Assembly (NCBI GenBank): GCA_020161145.1
Contig: JAIUPQ010000001.1
Coordinates: forward strand, 806,001-870,000
Direction of reading: 5' to 3'
Length of the DNA: 64,000 nucleotides
DNA from: Pseudomonadota bacterium
GTDB taxonomy: Bacteria > Pseudomonadota > Gammaproteobacteria > Burkholderiales > Burkholderiaceae_C
The notes beneath the pieces were generated by a model, which searched no databases, was not told the DNA's origin, and was given only the letters and a program-made list of their open reading frames with translations. A program made the position numbers and the translations under genes. Shown piece by piece: positions 26,686-35,200 of this stretch; position 1 is the first letter of the stretch; each line of letters begins with the position of its first letter.

Positions 26686-27779
26686 GACGTCGCAGACGGC
26701 GCAGACGGCGCGCGCTCGTACCAGCCGCGCGAGCGGTTGGCCACGCGCACCACCAGCAACATCGCCGGCACCTCGATCAACACGCCGACCACGGTGGCCA
26801 GCGCGGCGCCGGAATGAAAGCCGAACAGGCTGATGGCGGCCGCCACCGCCAGCTCGAAGAAATTGCTCGCACCGATCAGCGCCGATGGGCAGGCGATGGC
26901 GTGGCGCTCGCCCACCTTGCGATTGAGCCAGTAGGCCAGGCCTGAGTTGAAAAACACCTGGATCAGGATGGGCACCGCCAGCATGGCGATCACCAGCGGC
27001 TGCTGCACGATGGCCTGGCCTTGAAAGGCAAACAACAGCACCAGCGTCAGCAGCAAGGCCGCGATCGACAGGGGGCTGATGCGCGCCAGCACGGCGTCGA
27101 ATGCGGCCTGGCCGCGCCGCCGCAGCGCGCGCCGCCACACCTGCGCAAGGCAGACGGGGATGACGATGTAGAGCACCACCGAGACCAGCAGCGTGTCCCA
27201 CGGCACGGTGATTGCGGACAGGCCCAGCAGCAGCCCGACGAGGGGCGCGAAGGCGAACACCATGATGGTGTCGTTCAGCGCCACCTGCGACAGCGTGAAC
27301 ACCGGGTCGCCGCCGGTCAACCGGCTCCAGACGAACACCATCGCCGTGCAGGGCGCGGCGGCCAGCAGAATCAGGCCCGCAACGTAGCTGTCGAGTTGGT
27401 CGGCCGGCAGCCAGTCGGCAAAGACCTGGCGGATGAACAACCAGGCCAGCAGCGCCATCGAGAACGGTTTGACCGCCCAGTTGATGAACAGCGTCACGCC
27501 GATGCCGCGCCAGTGTTGGCGAATCTGGCCGAGGGCACCGAAATCCACCTTGAGCAGCATCGGGATCACCATGACCCAGATCAGCAGGCCCACCGGCAGG
27601 TTGACCTGCGCCACCTCCATGCGGCCGATGGCCTGGAACACCCCGGGCGCCGCCTGGCCCAAGGCCATGCCGGCGACGATGCACAGCACCACCCACACCG
27701 TCAGATAGCGCTCGAAGGCGCTCATGGGCGCCGGCGCAGGCGCCTGCCCCGCTGGCAAGGACTCGCTCGTCGCATTCAT
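26682..27779 (-). CDS. acr3: Acr3-type arsenite efflux permease
   Basis: A 365-residue inner-membrane transporter with about ten helices that exports arsenite. It belongs to the Acr3 (bile-acid/arsenite) family rather than ArsB: the key cysteine occurs in LLAAAPCTAMVFVWSRLTGGDP and the conserved PSALIGASNFFELAVAAAISLFG segment is present near the C-terminus. The ATG at 27779 follows an AGGGGGA site. Its stop overlaps the ATP-grasp start. Confidence 0.96.
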   Translation of the reverse strand: MNATSESLPAGQAPAPAPMSAFERYLTVWVVLCIVAGMALGQAAPGVFQAIGRMEVAQVNLPVGLLIWVMVIPMLLKVDFGALGQIRQHWRGIGVTLFINWAVKPFSMALLAWLFIRQVFADWLPADQLDSYVAGLILLAAAPCTAMVFVWSRLTGGDPVFTLSQVALNDTIMVFAFAPLVGLLLGLSAITVPWDTLLVSVVLYIVIPVCLAQVWRRALRRRGQAAFDAVLARISPLSIAALLLTLVLLFAFQGQAIVQQPLVIAMLAVPILIQVFFNSGLAYWLNRKVGERHAIACPSALIGASNFFELAVAAAISLFGFHSGAALATVVGVLIEVPAMLLVVRVANRSRGWYERAPSAPSATS

Positions 27780-27898
27780 CTTGCCGATCCCCCTGCACGC
27801 CGATGGCGCCCAACGCATGCCGCACCGAGCGGCGGCAGTGGCAGATCGGCGCGGCGGTTCAGGTCATCGGCACGCAGGTGGATGTGAAAGTACTTGAT
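27776..27898 (-). other. Possible 40-codon ORF between arsR and acr3 with an ATC first codon
   Basis: Directly after the arsR stop, an AAAGGA site is followed 7 bases later by ATC where an ATG would be expected. From that codon an open frame of 40 codons runs to a TGA that overlaps the acr3 start as ATGA. The protein would begin KYFHIHLRADDLNRR. The first residues resemble the opening of ArsI/CadI-type vicinal-oxygen-chelate proteins, but the rest does not. It is either a rare non-ATG gene or a decayed remnant. Confidence 0.3.
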
Positions 27899-27910
27899 GG
27901 TGGCGTCCTT

Positions 27911-28240
27911 TCAGCACGCGGTGCAGGCAGGGGGAGCGTCGTTGGCCTCGCACACGCCGCCCTGGCAGCAGTGCTCGGTCAGGTAACCGAGCAGCCTTTG
28001 CATGTGGGCGAAGTCGGCGCGGTAGATCAGGTTGCGGCCCTGCTGTTGGATCGTGACCAGACCGGCATGGGCCAGCCCCTTCAGATGGAAGGACAAGGTG
28101 TTGCGGGCCACGTCGAGCTGATCGGCCAACAGGCTCGGCGTGAGCCCTTCGGGGCCGGCGATGACCAAGGCGCGAAACACGCGCAGCCGCTGGGTGTGGG
28201 CCAGGGCGCTCAGGGCGGATATGGCGTGGGCCTCGTTCAT
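27911..28240 (-). CDS. arsR: ArsR family arsenite-responsive repressor
   Basis: A 109-residue winged-helix repressor (ALAHTQRLRVFRALVIAGPEGLTPSLLADQLDVARNTLSFHLKGLAHAGLVTIQQQGRNLIYRADF). The C-terminal tail carries a cysteine cluster HCCQGGVCEANDAPPACTAC. Adjacent plus nearby C-terminal cysteines form the As(III) site in the ArsR of Acidithiobacillus ferrooxidans, so this is likely the same sensor type. The start at 28240 lies close behind an AT-rich promoter-like stretch. First gene of the arsenic operon. Confidence 0.95.
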   Translation of the reverse strand: MNEAHAISALSALAHTQRLRVFRALVIAGPEGLTPSLLADQLDVARNTLSFHLKGLAHAGLVTIQQQGRNLIYRADFAHMQRLLGYLTEHCCQGGVCEANDAPPACTAC

Positions 28241-28262
28241 GATTCGATAATACATCACTTGT
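28241..28262 (-). promoter_or_regulatory. AT-rich promoter/operator candidate of the arsenic operon
   Basis: On the minus strand, TATTATCGAATC lies immediately before the arsR start. It contains a TATTAT -10-like hexamer in otherwise GC-rich DNA, and ArsR proteins usually bind AT-rich sites overlapping their own promoter. No clear -35 element; assignment is by position. Confidence 0.35.
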
Positions 28263-28366
28263 TGAACCATCTGCGCGCAACCTATGGCCATCCGCGTGTG
28301 GGTGGGCCAGCCTGCCTATGATGCGAAGCGCAAGTCGCTCCAACGCCCCAACCCAGGTTCAAACCC

Positions 28367-28723
28367 ATGCCCCTCATTGCCAACGCCGTGGTCGCCCTGG
28401 TGGCCCTGCTGCACCTCTACATCCTGGTGCTGGAGATGTTTTTGTGGGCCAGGCCAGCCGGCCGGCGCGCGTTCGGGTTGACCCCCGAGTTTGCCGAGCA
28501 GACCAAAGTGCTGGCCGCCAACCAGGGCCTGTACAACGGCTTTCTGGCCGCAGGCCTGCTCTGGGGGTTGGCCTTGGGGCCGGAGGGCCACGCCATCAAG
28601 GTCTTCTTCCTGCTGTGCGTGCTGGTCGCCGGGCTCTATGGCGCCGCCACGGCCAACCGGCGCATCCTGTTCATCCAGGCGGTGCCGGCGGCTGTGGGGC
28701 TGGTGTTGCTGGCGCTGGGGTAG
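28367..28723 (+). CDS. DUF1304 membrane protein
   Basis: A 118-residue integral membrane protein with four helices (about residues 4-25, 52-70, 78-96 and 98-117). NQGLYNGFLAAGLLWG and EMFLWARPAGRRAFGL match the DUF1304 family of small inner-membrane proteins of unknown function. Divergent from arsR. Confidence 0.9.
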   Translation: MPLIANAVVALVALLHLYILVLEMFLWARPAGRRAFGLTPEFAEQTKVLAANQGLYNGFLAAGLLWGLALGPEGHAIKVFFLLCVLVAGLYGAATANRRILFIQAVPAAVGLVLLALG

Positions 28724-28747
28724 GGCGGTGTGGACTGAGCAGGGCAG

Positions 28748-28975
28748 ATGAACACGGCCACAAAACCATCACCGTATCGATGGAGAACCGCTGTCCGGCG
28801 GAACCTTCCGTGGTTTCTCATTGACTTGGGCATCGCAGGCAAAGGAATGGACTGTGAGGCGGCAGGCGGCGGTCACGCTTGGTACAACTTGGATGACGAA
28901 CACAGTGGCTGCTATCACTGCAAGGTGATCCAGGCTGGTCGCCTTTGGCACCGCTCGGATAGAGCGGATGTCTGA
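28748..28975 (+). CDS. Small cysteine-containing hypothetical protein
   Basis: A 75-residue soluble protein. The core PWFLIDLGIAGKGMDCEAAGGGHAWYNLDDEHSGCYHCKV contains Cys, His, Cys-x-x-Cys and could bind a zinc ion; I recall similar short proteins in other proteobacteria, without a known function. The start is uncertain (28748 or an internal site). The 71 bp to the next gene hold nothing recognisable. Confidence 0.55.
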   Translation: MNTATKPSPYRWRTAVRRNLPWFLIDLGIAGKGMDCEAAGGGHAWYNLDDEHSGCYHCKVIQAGRLWHRSDRADV

Positions 28976-29046
28976 CCTTCATTCAGCCTGAACGCACGCC
29001 GCAAGCGGGCATAGTCCAACCCTTTGCCACATCTCGCCCCCCATTC

Positions 29047-29820
29047 GTGCCCCCGCAACTTCTCGAACAAGCCCTTCCCGTCACGCTCATCTGCCTGGTG
29101 ACGTTCTTGTTTTTCGTGCTCGAGCGCGTTCGGCCCGGAAGGGAGCTACCCGTCGTGCCCGGCTGGTACCTGCGCGCCGCACTCATGAACGTGATGCAGA
29201 TCACCCTGATCGGCGTGGGCGGCCTGGTCTGGAACCGCTACTTTCGCGAGCACGCGTTGTTGAACCTCGGGTACTGGCACAGCCCTATCCTGGAAGGCGC
29301 GTTCTATTGGTTTGTCGGGACGTTCATCTTCTACTGGTGGCACCGGCTGCGGCATGCCAAGGGTTTCTGGCTGGTGTTCCATCAGGTCCACCACAGCCCC
29401 AGCCGCATCGAGGTGCTGACGTCGTTCTACAAGCACCCCATCGAGATCGCCGCCGACTCCATCCTGGCCGGCCTGCTGATCTACGGCGTGTTCGGCGGTT
29501 CCGCCCTCGCGGGCGCCTGGACCTCGTTCTTCGGCGCGGTGGGCGAGTATTTCTATCACTCGAACATCCGCACGCCGCATTGGCTGGGCTGGGTCATCCA
29601 GCGGCCCGAGCACCACTCCATCCATCATCAACTGGATGTGCACAAATACAATTTTGGTGACCTCACGATCTGGGATCGCCTGTTCGGCACCTTCAAGGAC
29701 ACCGTGGATTTCACGCCGCGCTGTGGCTTTCCGGGGCGTGCCGAGGAGCGCCTGGCCGACATGCTGCGTTTCCAGGATGTCTACGACTACTCGGCCAGCG
29801 CCACGCGCCCGTCCGCTTGA
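29047..29820 (+). CDS. Sterol desaturase / fatty acid hydroxylase superfamily protein
   Basis: A 257-residue membrane protein with four or five helices and the di-iron histidine motifs of the family: HRLRH, HQVHH and HHSIHH. Such enzymes hydroxylate or desaturate lipids using O2. The substrate is not identifiable; bacterial members act on fatty acids, carotenoids or sterol-like lipids. The start is GTG at 29047. HMG-CoA lyase follows 57 bp downstream. Confidence 0.92.
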   Translation: MPPQLLEQALPVTLICLVTFLFFVLERVRPGRELPVVPGWYLRAALMNVMQITLIGVGGLVWNRYFREHALLNLGYWHSPILEGAFYWFVGTFIFYWWHRLRHAKGFWLVFHQVHHSPSRIEVLTSFYKHPIEIAADSILAGLLIYGVFGGSALAGAWTSFFGAVGEYFYHSNIRTPHWLGWVIQRPEHHSIHHQLDVHKYNFGDLTIWDRLFGTFKDTVDFTPRCGFPGRAEERLADMLRFQDVYDYSASATRPSA

Positions 29821-29877
29821 GATGACTGCGCCACCCGTGCTACAACAAACATTCGCCCCCCTGAGGAGATGCCCCCC

Positions 29878-30786
29878 ATGAACCTGCCCACCCGCGTCAC
29901 GCTGGTCGAAGTCGGCCCCCGCGACGGCCTGCAAAACGAGAAGCAACCCGTGCCCACCGAGGTCAAGGTGGAGTTGATTCAACGCCTGCAGGCCGCCGGC
30001 CTCAAGGAGATTGAGGCCACCAGCTTCGTCAGCCCCAAATGGGTGCCGCAGATGGCCGACGGCGCGGCGGTGATGGCCGGCATCCGGCGCCAGCCGGGCG
30101 TGCGCTACTCGGTGCTGACACCCAACATGAAGGGCTGGGAGGCGGCCATCGCCACCCGGCCCGACGAGATCGTGGTCTTTGGCTCGGCCAGCGAGACCTT
30201 CAGCCAGAAGAACATCAACTGCTCCATCGCCGAGTCCATGGAGCGCTTCGCCCCCGTGGTGGCGGCCGCGCGCGAGGCCGGTGTCAAGGTGCGCGCGGCC
30301 ATCTCCTGCGCCGTGGGCTGCCCCTATGAAGGCCCCATCGCGCCCGAGAAGGTGGGCTATGTGGCGGGGCTGATGAAAGACATCGGCGTGCAGCACGCGG
30401 GCGTGGCCGACACCATCGGCGTGGGCACGCCGCGCAAGGTGCAGGCGGCGCTGGAGCAGGCGCTCAAGTACTTTCCGGTGGCCGAGGTCAGCGGCCATTA
30501 CCACGACACCTACGGCATGGCGCTGGCCAATGTGATGGCCAGCCTGGAACTGGGCATTGCCACCTTCGACACCAGCGTCTCGGGCCTGGGCGGCTGCCCC
30601 TACGCCAAGGGCGCCACCGGCAACGTGGCCACCGAGGACGTGGTCTATCTGCTGCATGGCCAGGGCATTGAGACCGGCATCGACCTGGACGCGCTGATCG
30701 ATGCCGGCGTCTTCGTGCGCGGCGCGCTGGGCCAGCCCACGGGCTCGCGGGTGGCGCGCGCGCTGTTGGCCAAACGGACGAGTTGA
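29878..30786 (+). CDS. mvaB: Hydroxymethylglutaryl-CoA lyase
   Basis: Cleaves HMG-CoA to acetyl-CoA and acetoacetate in leucine catabolism. The 302-residue protein has the TIM-barrel HMGL-like domain: VEVGPRDGLQNEK at the N-terminus (catalytic Arg-Asp), the GHYHDTYGMALAN metal-binding histidines, and the catalytic cysteine loop SVSGLGGCPYAKGATGNVATED. The second ATG (29878) is chosen because it lies at proper distance from GAGGAG; the first ATG abuts it. No other leucine-pathway gene is adjacent. Confidence 0.96.
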   Translation: MNLPTRVTLVEVGPRDGLQNEKQPVPTEVKVELIQRLQAAGLKEIEATSFVSPKWVPQMADGAAVMAGIRRQPGVRYSVLTPNMKGWEAAIATRPDEIVVFGSASETFSQKNINCSIAESMERFAPVVAAAREAGVKVRAAISCAVGCPYEGPIAPEKVGYVAGLMKDIGVQHAGVADTIGVGTPRKVQAALEQALKYFPVAEVSGHYHDTYGMALANVMASLELGIATFDTSVSGLGGCPYAKGATGNVATEDVVYLLHGQGIETGIDLDALIDAGVFVRGALGQPTGSRVARALLAKRTS

Positions 30787-30790
30787 GATC

Positions 30791-31327
30791 ATGGGCAAGC
30801 TGCTCAAGTGGTTGGCCATTGGCCTGGTGGCGCTGGTGGCGGTGCTGACCGTCGGCGGTCTGATGCTGCCGCGCACGTTCGAGGTGCAGCGCAGTGCGCT
30901 GATGCAGGCGCCGCCCGAGCGCATCTACCCGCAGATCGCCACGCCGCGCCACTGGCCGGAGTGGAGTGTGTGGAACCGGCGCGACCCGGCCATGCAGATC
31001 GCGTACAGCGGCCCCGAGCAGGGCGCGGGCGCGGTGTGGAGCTGGAAGAGCAAGAGCCAGGGCGACGGCACCATGACGCTGACGGCCGCCGAGCCGCCGC
31101 ACCGCGTGGCCTACGACCTGTACTTCCCCGACTTCGACACCACCTCCACCGGCGAGCTGGTGCTGGCACCCGAGGCCGGCGGCACGCGCGTGACCTGGAC
31201 GATGACGGGCGACATGGGCGCCAACCCCCTGTACCACTGGATGCCGCTGGTGATGGGCGGCGCCATGCGCGCCGACTTCGACGCAGGCCTGGCCAATCTC
31301 AAGGCCTTGGTCGAGTCGGGGCCATGA
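30791..31327 (+). CDS. SRPBCC family (polyketide cyclase/START-like) protein
   Basis: A 178-residue protein with an N-terminal membrane anchor or signal (residues 4-24) and a START-like domain: FEVQRSALMQAPPERIYPQIATPRHWPEWSVWNRRDPAMQ through GTRVTWTMTGDMGANPLYHW. This is the polyketide cyclase 2/SRPBCC family, hydrophobic ligand-binding proteins of mostly unknown role. It starts 4 bp after mvaB, and its stop overlaps the next start (ATGA). Confidence 0.9.
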   Translation: MGKLLKWLAIGLVALVAVLTVGGLMLPRTFEVQRSALMQAPPERIYPQIATPRHWPEWSVWNRRDPAMQIAYSGPEQGAGAVWSWKSKSQGDGTMTLTAAEPPHRVAYDLYFPDFDTTSTGELVLAPEAGGTRVTWTMTGDMGANPLYHWMPLVMGGAMRADFDAGLANLKALVESGP

Positions 31328-32151
31328 GCGATGTCCCATCGCCCACCACCTGTCCCAATTGCAATGCCAACGGCCCGGCGGTGGCGCAGGCCCGCTACTG
31401 TCCGATGTGCGGCCAGGCCCGTGAGCTGCATCCGCCCACGCTGACCGAGTTTGCCCACGAGTTCGTCACGCACTATGTGGCGCTGGAGGGGGCGCTGTGG
31501 CGCACGCTGCTGCTGCTGTTGCGCCGGCCGGGGCAGTTGACGCTGGAGTGGCTGGAAGGCCGGCGCCAGCGCTGGATCAATCCGCTGCGGCTGTACCTGA
31601 CGCTGAGCTTCGTCTACTTTCTCACCAGTGCTTTTTTGGCACCGGGGCACATGCTGGCGCCAGACGCGGCGGCCCCGGCGCCGACCGAGGCGGCCACCGC
31701 CGGTGACGCCACCGGCGATGGTGACGACTGGCTGAGCCGCGAACTGGAGGCCACGCTGACAGACACCACCCGCAGCGCCCGGCTGGATCATCGGATCAAG
31801 GCGGCATTGCCCTACACCGTGTTTGCGCTGGTGCCGGTGTTTGCCGGTGGGGTGGCGCTGGTGCAAAGGCGGCGGCGCATGGCCTATGGCGTCCACGTGG
31901 TGTTTGCGCTGCACGTGCATGCATTTGCCTTTCTGACCGGCTGGCTGGGCCTGGCCGCAGCGCGCCTGGGCGATGCGGCGTGGTCGGCGTGGTTGGCGGT
32001 GCTCGTCGTCTACCTGACGCTGGCCATGCGCCGGGTGTATGGCGGCGGGCTGGTTGGCGCCGGCCTGCGCGCGGTGGCGGTGATGCTGCTGCACGCGTTG
32101 GTGACGCTGACGACCACGGTGGTGCTGATCCTGGGTCTGGTGATGACCTGA
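31324..32151 (+). CDS. DUF3667 family membrane protein
   Basis: A 275-residue protein with an N-terminal zinc ribbon (CPNCN ... YCPMCGQ), the DUF3667 segment (LTEFAHEFVTHYVALEGALWRTLLLLLRRPGQLTLEWLEGRRQRWINPLRLYLTLSFVYFL) and five hydrophobic helices, with a Ala/Thr/Asp-rich loop around residues 115-140. Function unknown. Translationally coupled to the SRPBCC gene. It ends 89 bp before the convergent patatin gene. Confidence 0.9.
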   Translation: MSDVPSPTTCPNCNANGPAVAQARYCPMCGQARELHPPTLTEFAHEFVTHYVALEGALWRTLLLLLRRPGQLTLEWLEGRRQRWINPLRLYLTLSFVYFLTSAFLAPGHMLAPDAAAPAPTEAATAGDATGDGDDWLSRELEATLTDTTRSARLDHRIKAALPYTVFALVPVFAGGVALVQRRRRMAYGVHVVFALHVHAFAFLTGWLGLAAARLGDAAWSAWLAVLVVYLTLAMRRVYGGGLVGAGLRAVAVMLLHALVTLTTTVVLILGLVMT

Positions 32152-32240
32152 TACGGCTTCGCAACCAAGGCGCTGACTTCGTTGCGTCGCCTTGCCGTGC
32201 TACATGAGGCCGGGCGCTCCTCGGCGCGCCTGCCTGCGGG

Positions 32241-35200
32241 TTACTGCGGCGGCCTCCCCGGCGCCAGCCACACCTCGATCACCCCGGGCGAGGGCTTGAG
32301 CCGGGGCGACAGCGGCTCCACGCGCCAGCCCTGGGGCTTGGCCAGGGTCTGGGCACAGGCCAGGCCGGCCGGGTCGTGGTGGCGCACGGTGCTGGCCGCA
32401 ATCGGCTCGGGGGGCGGGCGGCCGATGTCGCGCGCGGTGCGCACCACGTTTTCCACGGCGGGCACGGTGGCCCCCAGTTTCTGCCAGGTGGCGGCCCAGG
32501 CCAGGGCCTGTTTGCGCTGGCCTTCGCTGTAGATCTGCACGTAGATGGTGCGGCCGCTGCACGGCAGGGCGGCAGGCACCGGTGCCGGCGCGGCGGTGCC
32601 GCCGACGGGTGGCGGGGGCGCCGGCATGGGTACGGGCATGGGCATGGGCAGTGGGGTGGGCAGGGCCTGCGGCGGCGGCGCCGGCTGGGCGGGTGGCTCC
32701 GGCAGGGGCTGGGGCTGCTGGGGCTGGTGGGTCACGGCCAGCGTGCAGCCGGCAGCCGGCCAGCGCTGGGCGGTCAGGTCGGGGCGTGGGCTGTCGCGCT
32801 GGTACAGCGGGGCGCTCTTGGTCTCGTACTGGTCTTCGGCGTACTCGGTCAGCGCGCGGCCGGGGTCGCAAGGGTGGCGCAGCCAGTACGGAGCGGCCTC
32901 GGTGTAGCGGTGGATGCCGTACTGGTAGGGCGACTGGCGCAGCCGCTGCGCCGGGCGCAGATCGGGCGCCAGACTCAGGCAGGTGGGGATCTGGCCGTCG
33001 TGCGCGGCACGCGGGATGCCCACCTCACGCAAGGCCTCGCACGAGGCCGGGCGCTCGGCGGCGGGCAGGTCGGTGCAGGCCTGCCAGGCCTCGGCCACGA
33101 TGCGGCCCGCCAGCGGCGAGTCGGTGAACCAGCTGGCCTCGCCGCCGGGGCACAAGGTGTCGGCGGTATGCACCAGCGCGGCGGCCAGCCGGCCGCGCTC
33201 GGGGGCGCCGCCGGGCAGGGCGGCCCACAGCGTGGCCAGCTCCTTGAGCGCCGCGCGCTGCTGGGTGGCGGCCTGGGTGCCGGTGTTGCGCCAGGCATCC
33301 AGGCCTTGCCAGACGGCCACGCCGGTGGTGACCACGGCGCCCAGGCCCAGGGTGGACTTGACCACGGTGCGCCCGTTGAGCCAGCCGGGCAGGCGCACGC
33401 TGGGCGGTGGGGCAGTGGGCGCGGCGGCGGCGGCCGCCAGCGCGGTGGCCACGGCACCGTGGTCGGCTTCCATATAGGCCATGGGGTTGGCCAGCAGGCG
33501 CTCCAGCAGCGGGCCGCTGAGCAGGCTGCCCAGCGCCAGGCCCAACTGGTGGTAGCTCTCCCATTGCGCCTCGGAGAAGAACTGATCGGCCGTGGTCTGC
33601 TGCGGGAAGGTGGGGTTGGCGTCGTGGTAGTTCAGGATGTCGATGGCCAGGCCCGCGTTCAGGCTGGGCTTGACGATGACCATCAGCCCGCTGGGCGTGG
33701 CGTCGCCGGGGTAGCGGATGCGGGCCAGTGCCAGGCTGGCGTCGCTGGTGGCCGAGGCCAGATCGGACAGCGAGCCGAAGCCGGGCAGGGCCGCGCGGTC
33801 GGTGGGCCGCTGGAAGATGAGTTCGGTGCGCAGGTCGATGCGTGCCTTGCGGGCCAGGTTTTCCAGGTCGCCGAACTGGTAGTCGGGGTCGGCCCCGCAG
33901 TCGGCCACCACGATGAGGTTGGCACGCTGGGCCAGCAAGGGGTAGGCGCCGGTGTTTTCAAAGTGGCCGCCGTCGGTGAGGAACCAGCGCTCGGTGGCGG
34001 CGCCGCCGAACTGCGCGGTCAGCTCGCTCCACATGGCGCGCGACTTGGCCAGCAGACCGCAGCGCCGCTCGGCCTCACGCTGCCACCAATAACCCAGCCG
34101 CAGACCGGCCAGCATGGTCAGCACGGCCACGCCGCCGCGCGTCAGGTTGCCCAGGCCGGGGGCCACGGCGGCGCCCGAGATGGCCGTCCAGCCGCCCACC
34201 GTGGGCTGCTCGTGGTCGGCAGGGGGCAATGGCGCCCAATCTTCCTGCGCCACCCGCGTGTGGCCGGTGGAGGCCACCACCAGCGGCAGGCCCCGGCGGT
34301 CGCGGTTGAAGATGCGGCCGCGTGGATCCAGGGTCTGGTTGATGCAGACGTTGACCAGGTGGATGGGGCCGCCATGCGCCTGCGGCCGGTATTCGGCCCA
34401 GGGCCGGTCGTCACCCTTGGTCACCTCGTGGATGCTGGGGCGGCTGGACGCCATGGCGCCTTGTGCATCGGCGGTGGGGGCCAGCGCGCCCAGCGGGTCG
34501 ATCGGCGAGGGGTCGGCGGGGTCGCGGTAGCGGTAGGGGTTGCCGGCCCCCAGGTAGCTGCGCACCAGGCGTGCGGTGTAGAAGCCGTGCAGCGAGGAGC
34601 GGTTCAGAAAGTCCACGTTGCGCCCGGTGAGCAGCAGGTAGGTCACCACGGGCACGAACAGCAGCAGCCAGGTGGCGGTACTGGCCCAGGGCGCCAGCGC
34701 GGTGGCGGCGCCGCTGGCGTCGGGCTCCAGCCACAGGGCGCTGAACACCACGCGGTAGACCAGGGCGATCCAGCCGCTGGCCACCAGGGCCAGCAGCGCG
34801 TAGCCGGCAAAGTGGGCCAGCGTCAGCAGCAGGCCCATGCCCATGCGGCCGGGGCGCATGTCGCGCACCAGCGGCAGGGCGGCACGCAAGGCGGCCACCG
34901 CCAGGGTCAGGCCGACGCCCAGGCTCAGCAGTTGCCGCGCCTCGAAGGCCCAGAACCAGGCCAGCCGGTCCAGCAACCCCAGACCCAGCAGCAGGGCGCT
35001 GGCCCGGATCCAGAACGCCAGCTTGCGGGTCACGCGGTTGCGCGCGATGCCCATGCGCAGGCTGTCGCCCACGGTGGCAGCGGGTTTGCCGTCCACCGGG
35101 CGGTTGATGGTGTGGCGGGCCAGCACCAGGGCCAGCGCCAGGATCAGGCCTTGCACGCCCACGGCGGCCCAGACCAGGTAGCGTGAGGCCGCCTCCATAC

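Noticed and set aside
32166-32194. Inverted repeat CAAGGCG/CGCCTTG between the DUF3667 and patatin genes as a bidirectional terminator
   Set aside because: The 7-bp stem has a 15-base loop and no U-tract on either side, too weak to call.
32376-35186. A 936-codon open frame on the plus strand
   Set aside because: Antisense to the patatin-like protein; Gly/Gln/His-rich with no domain.
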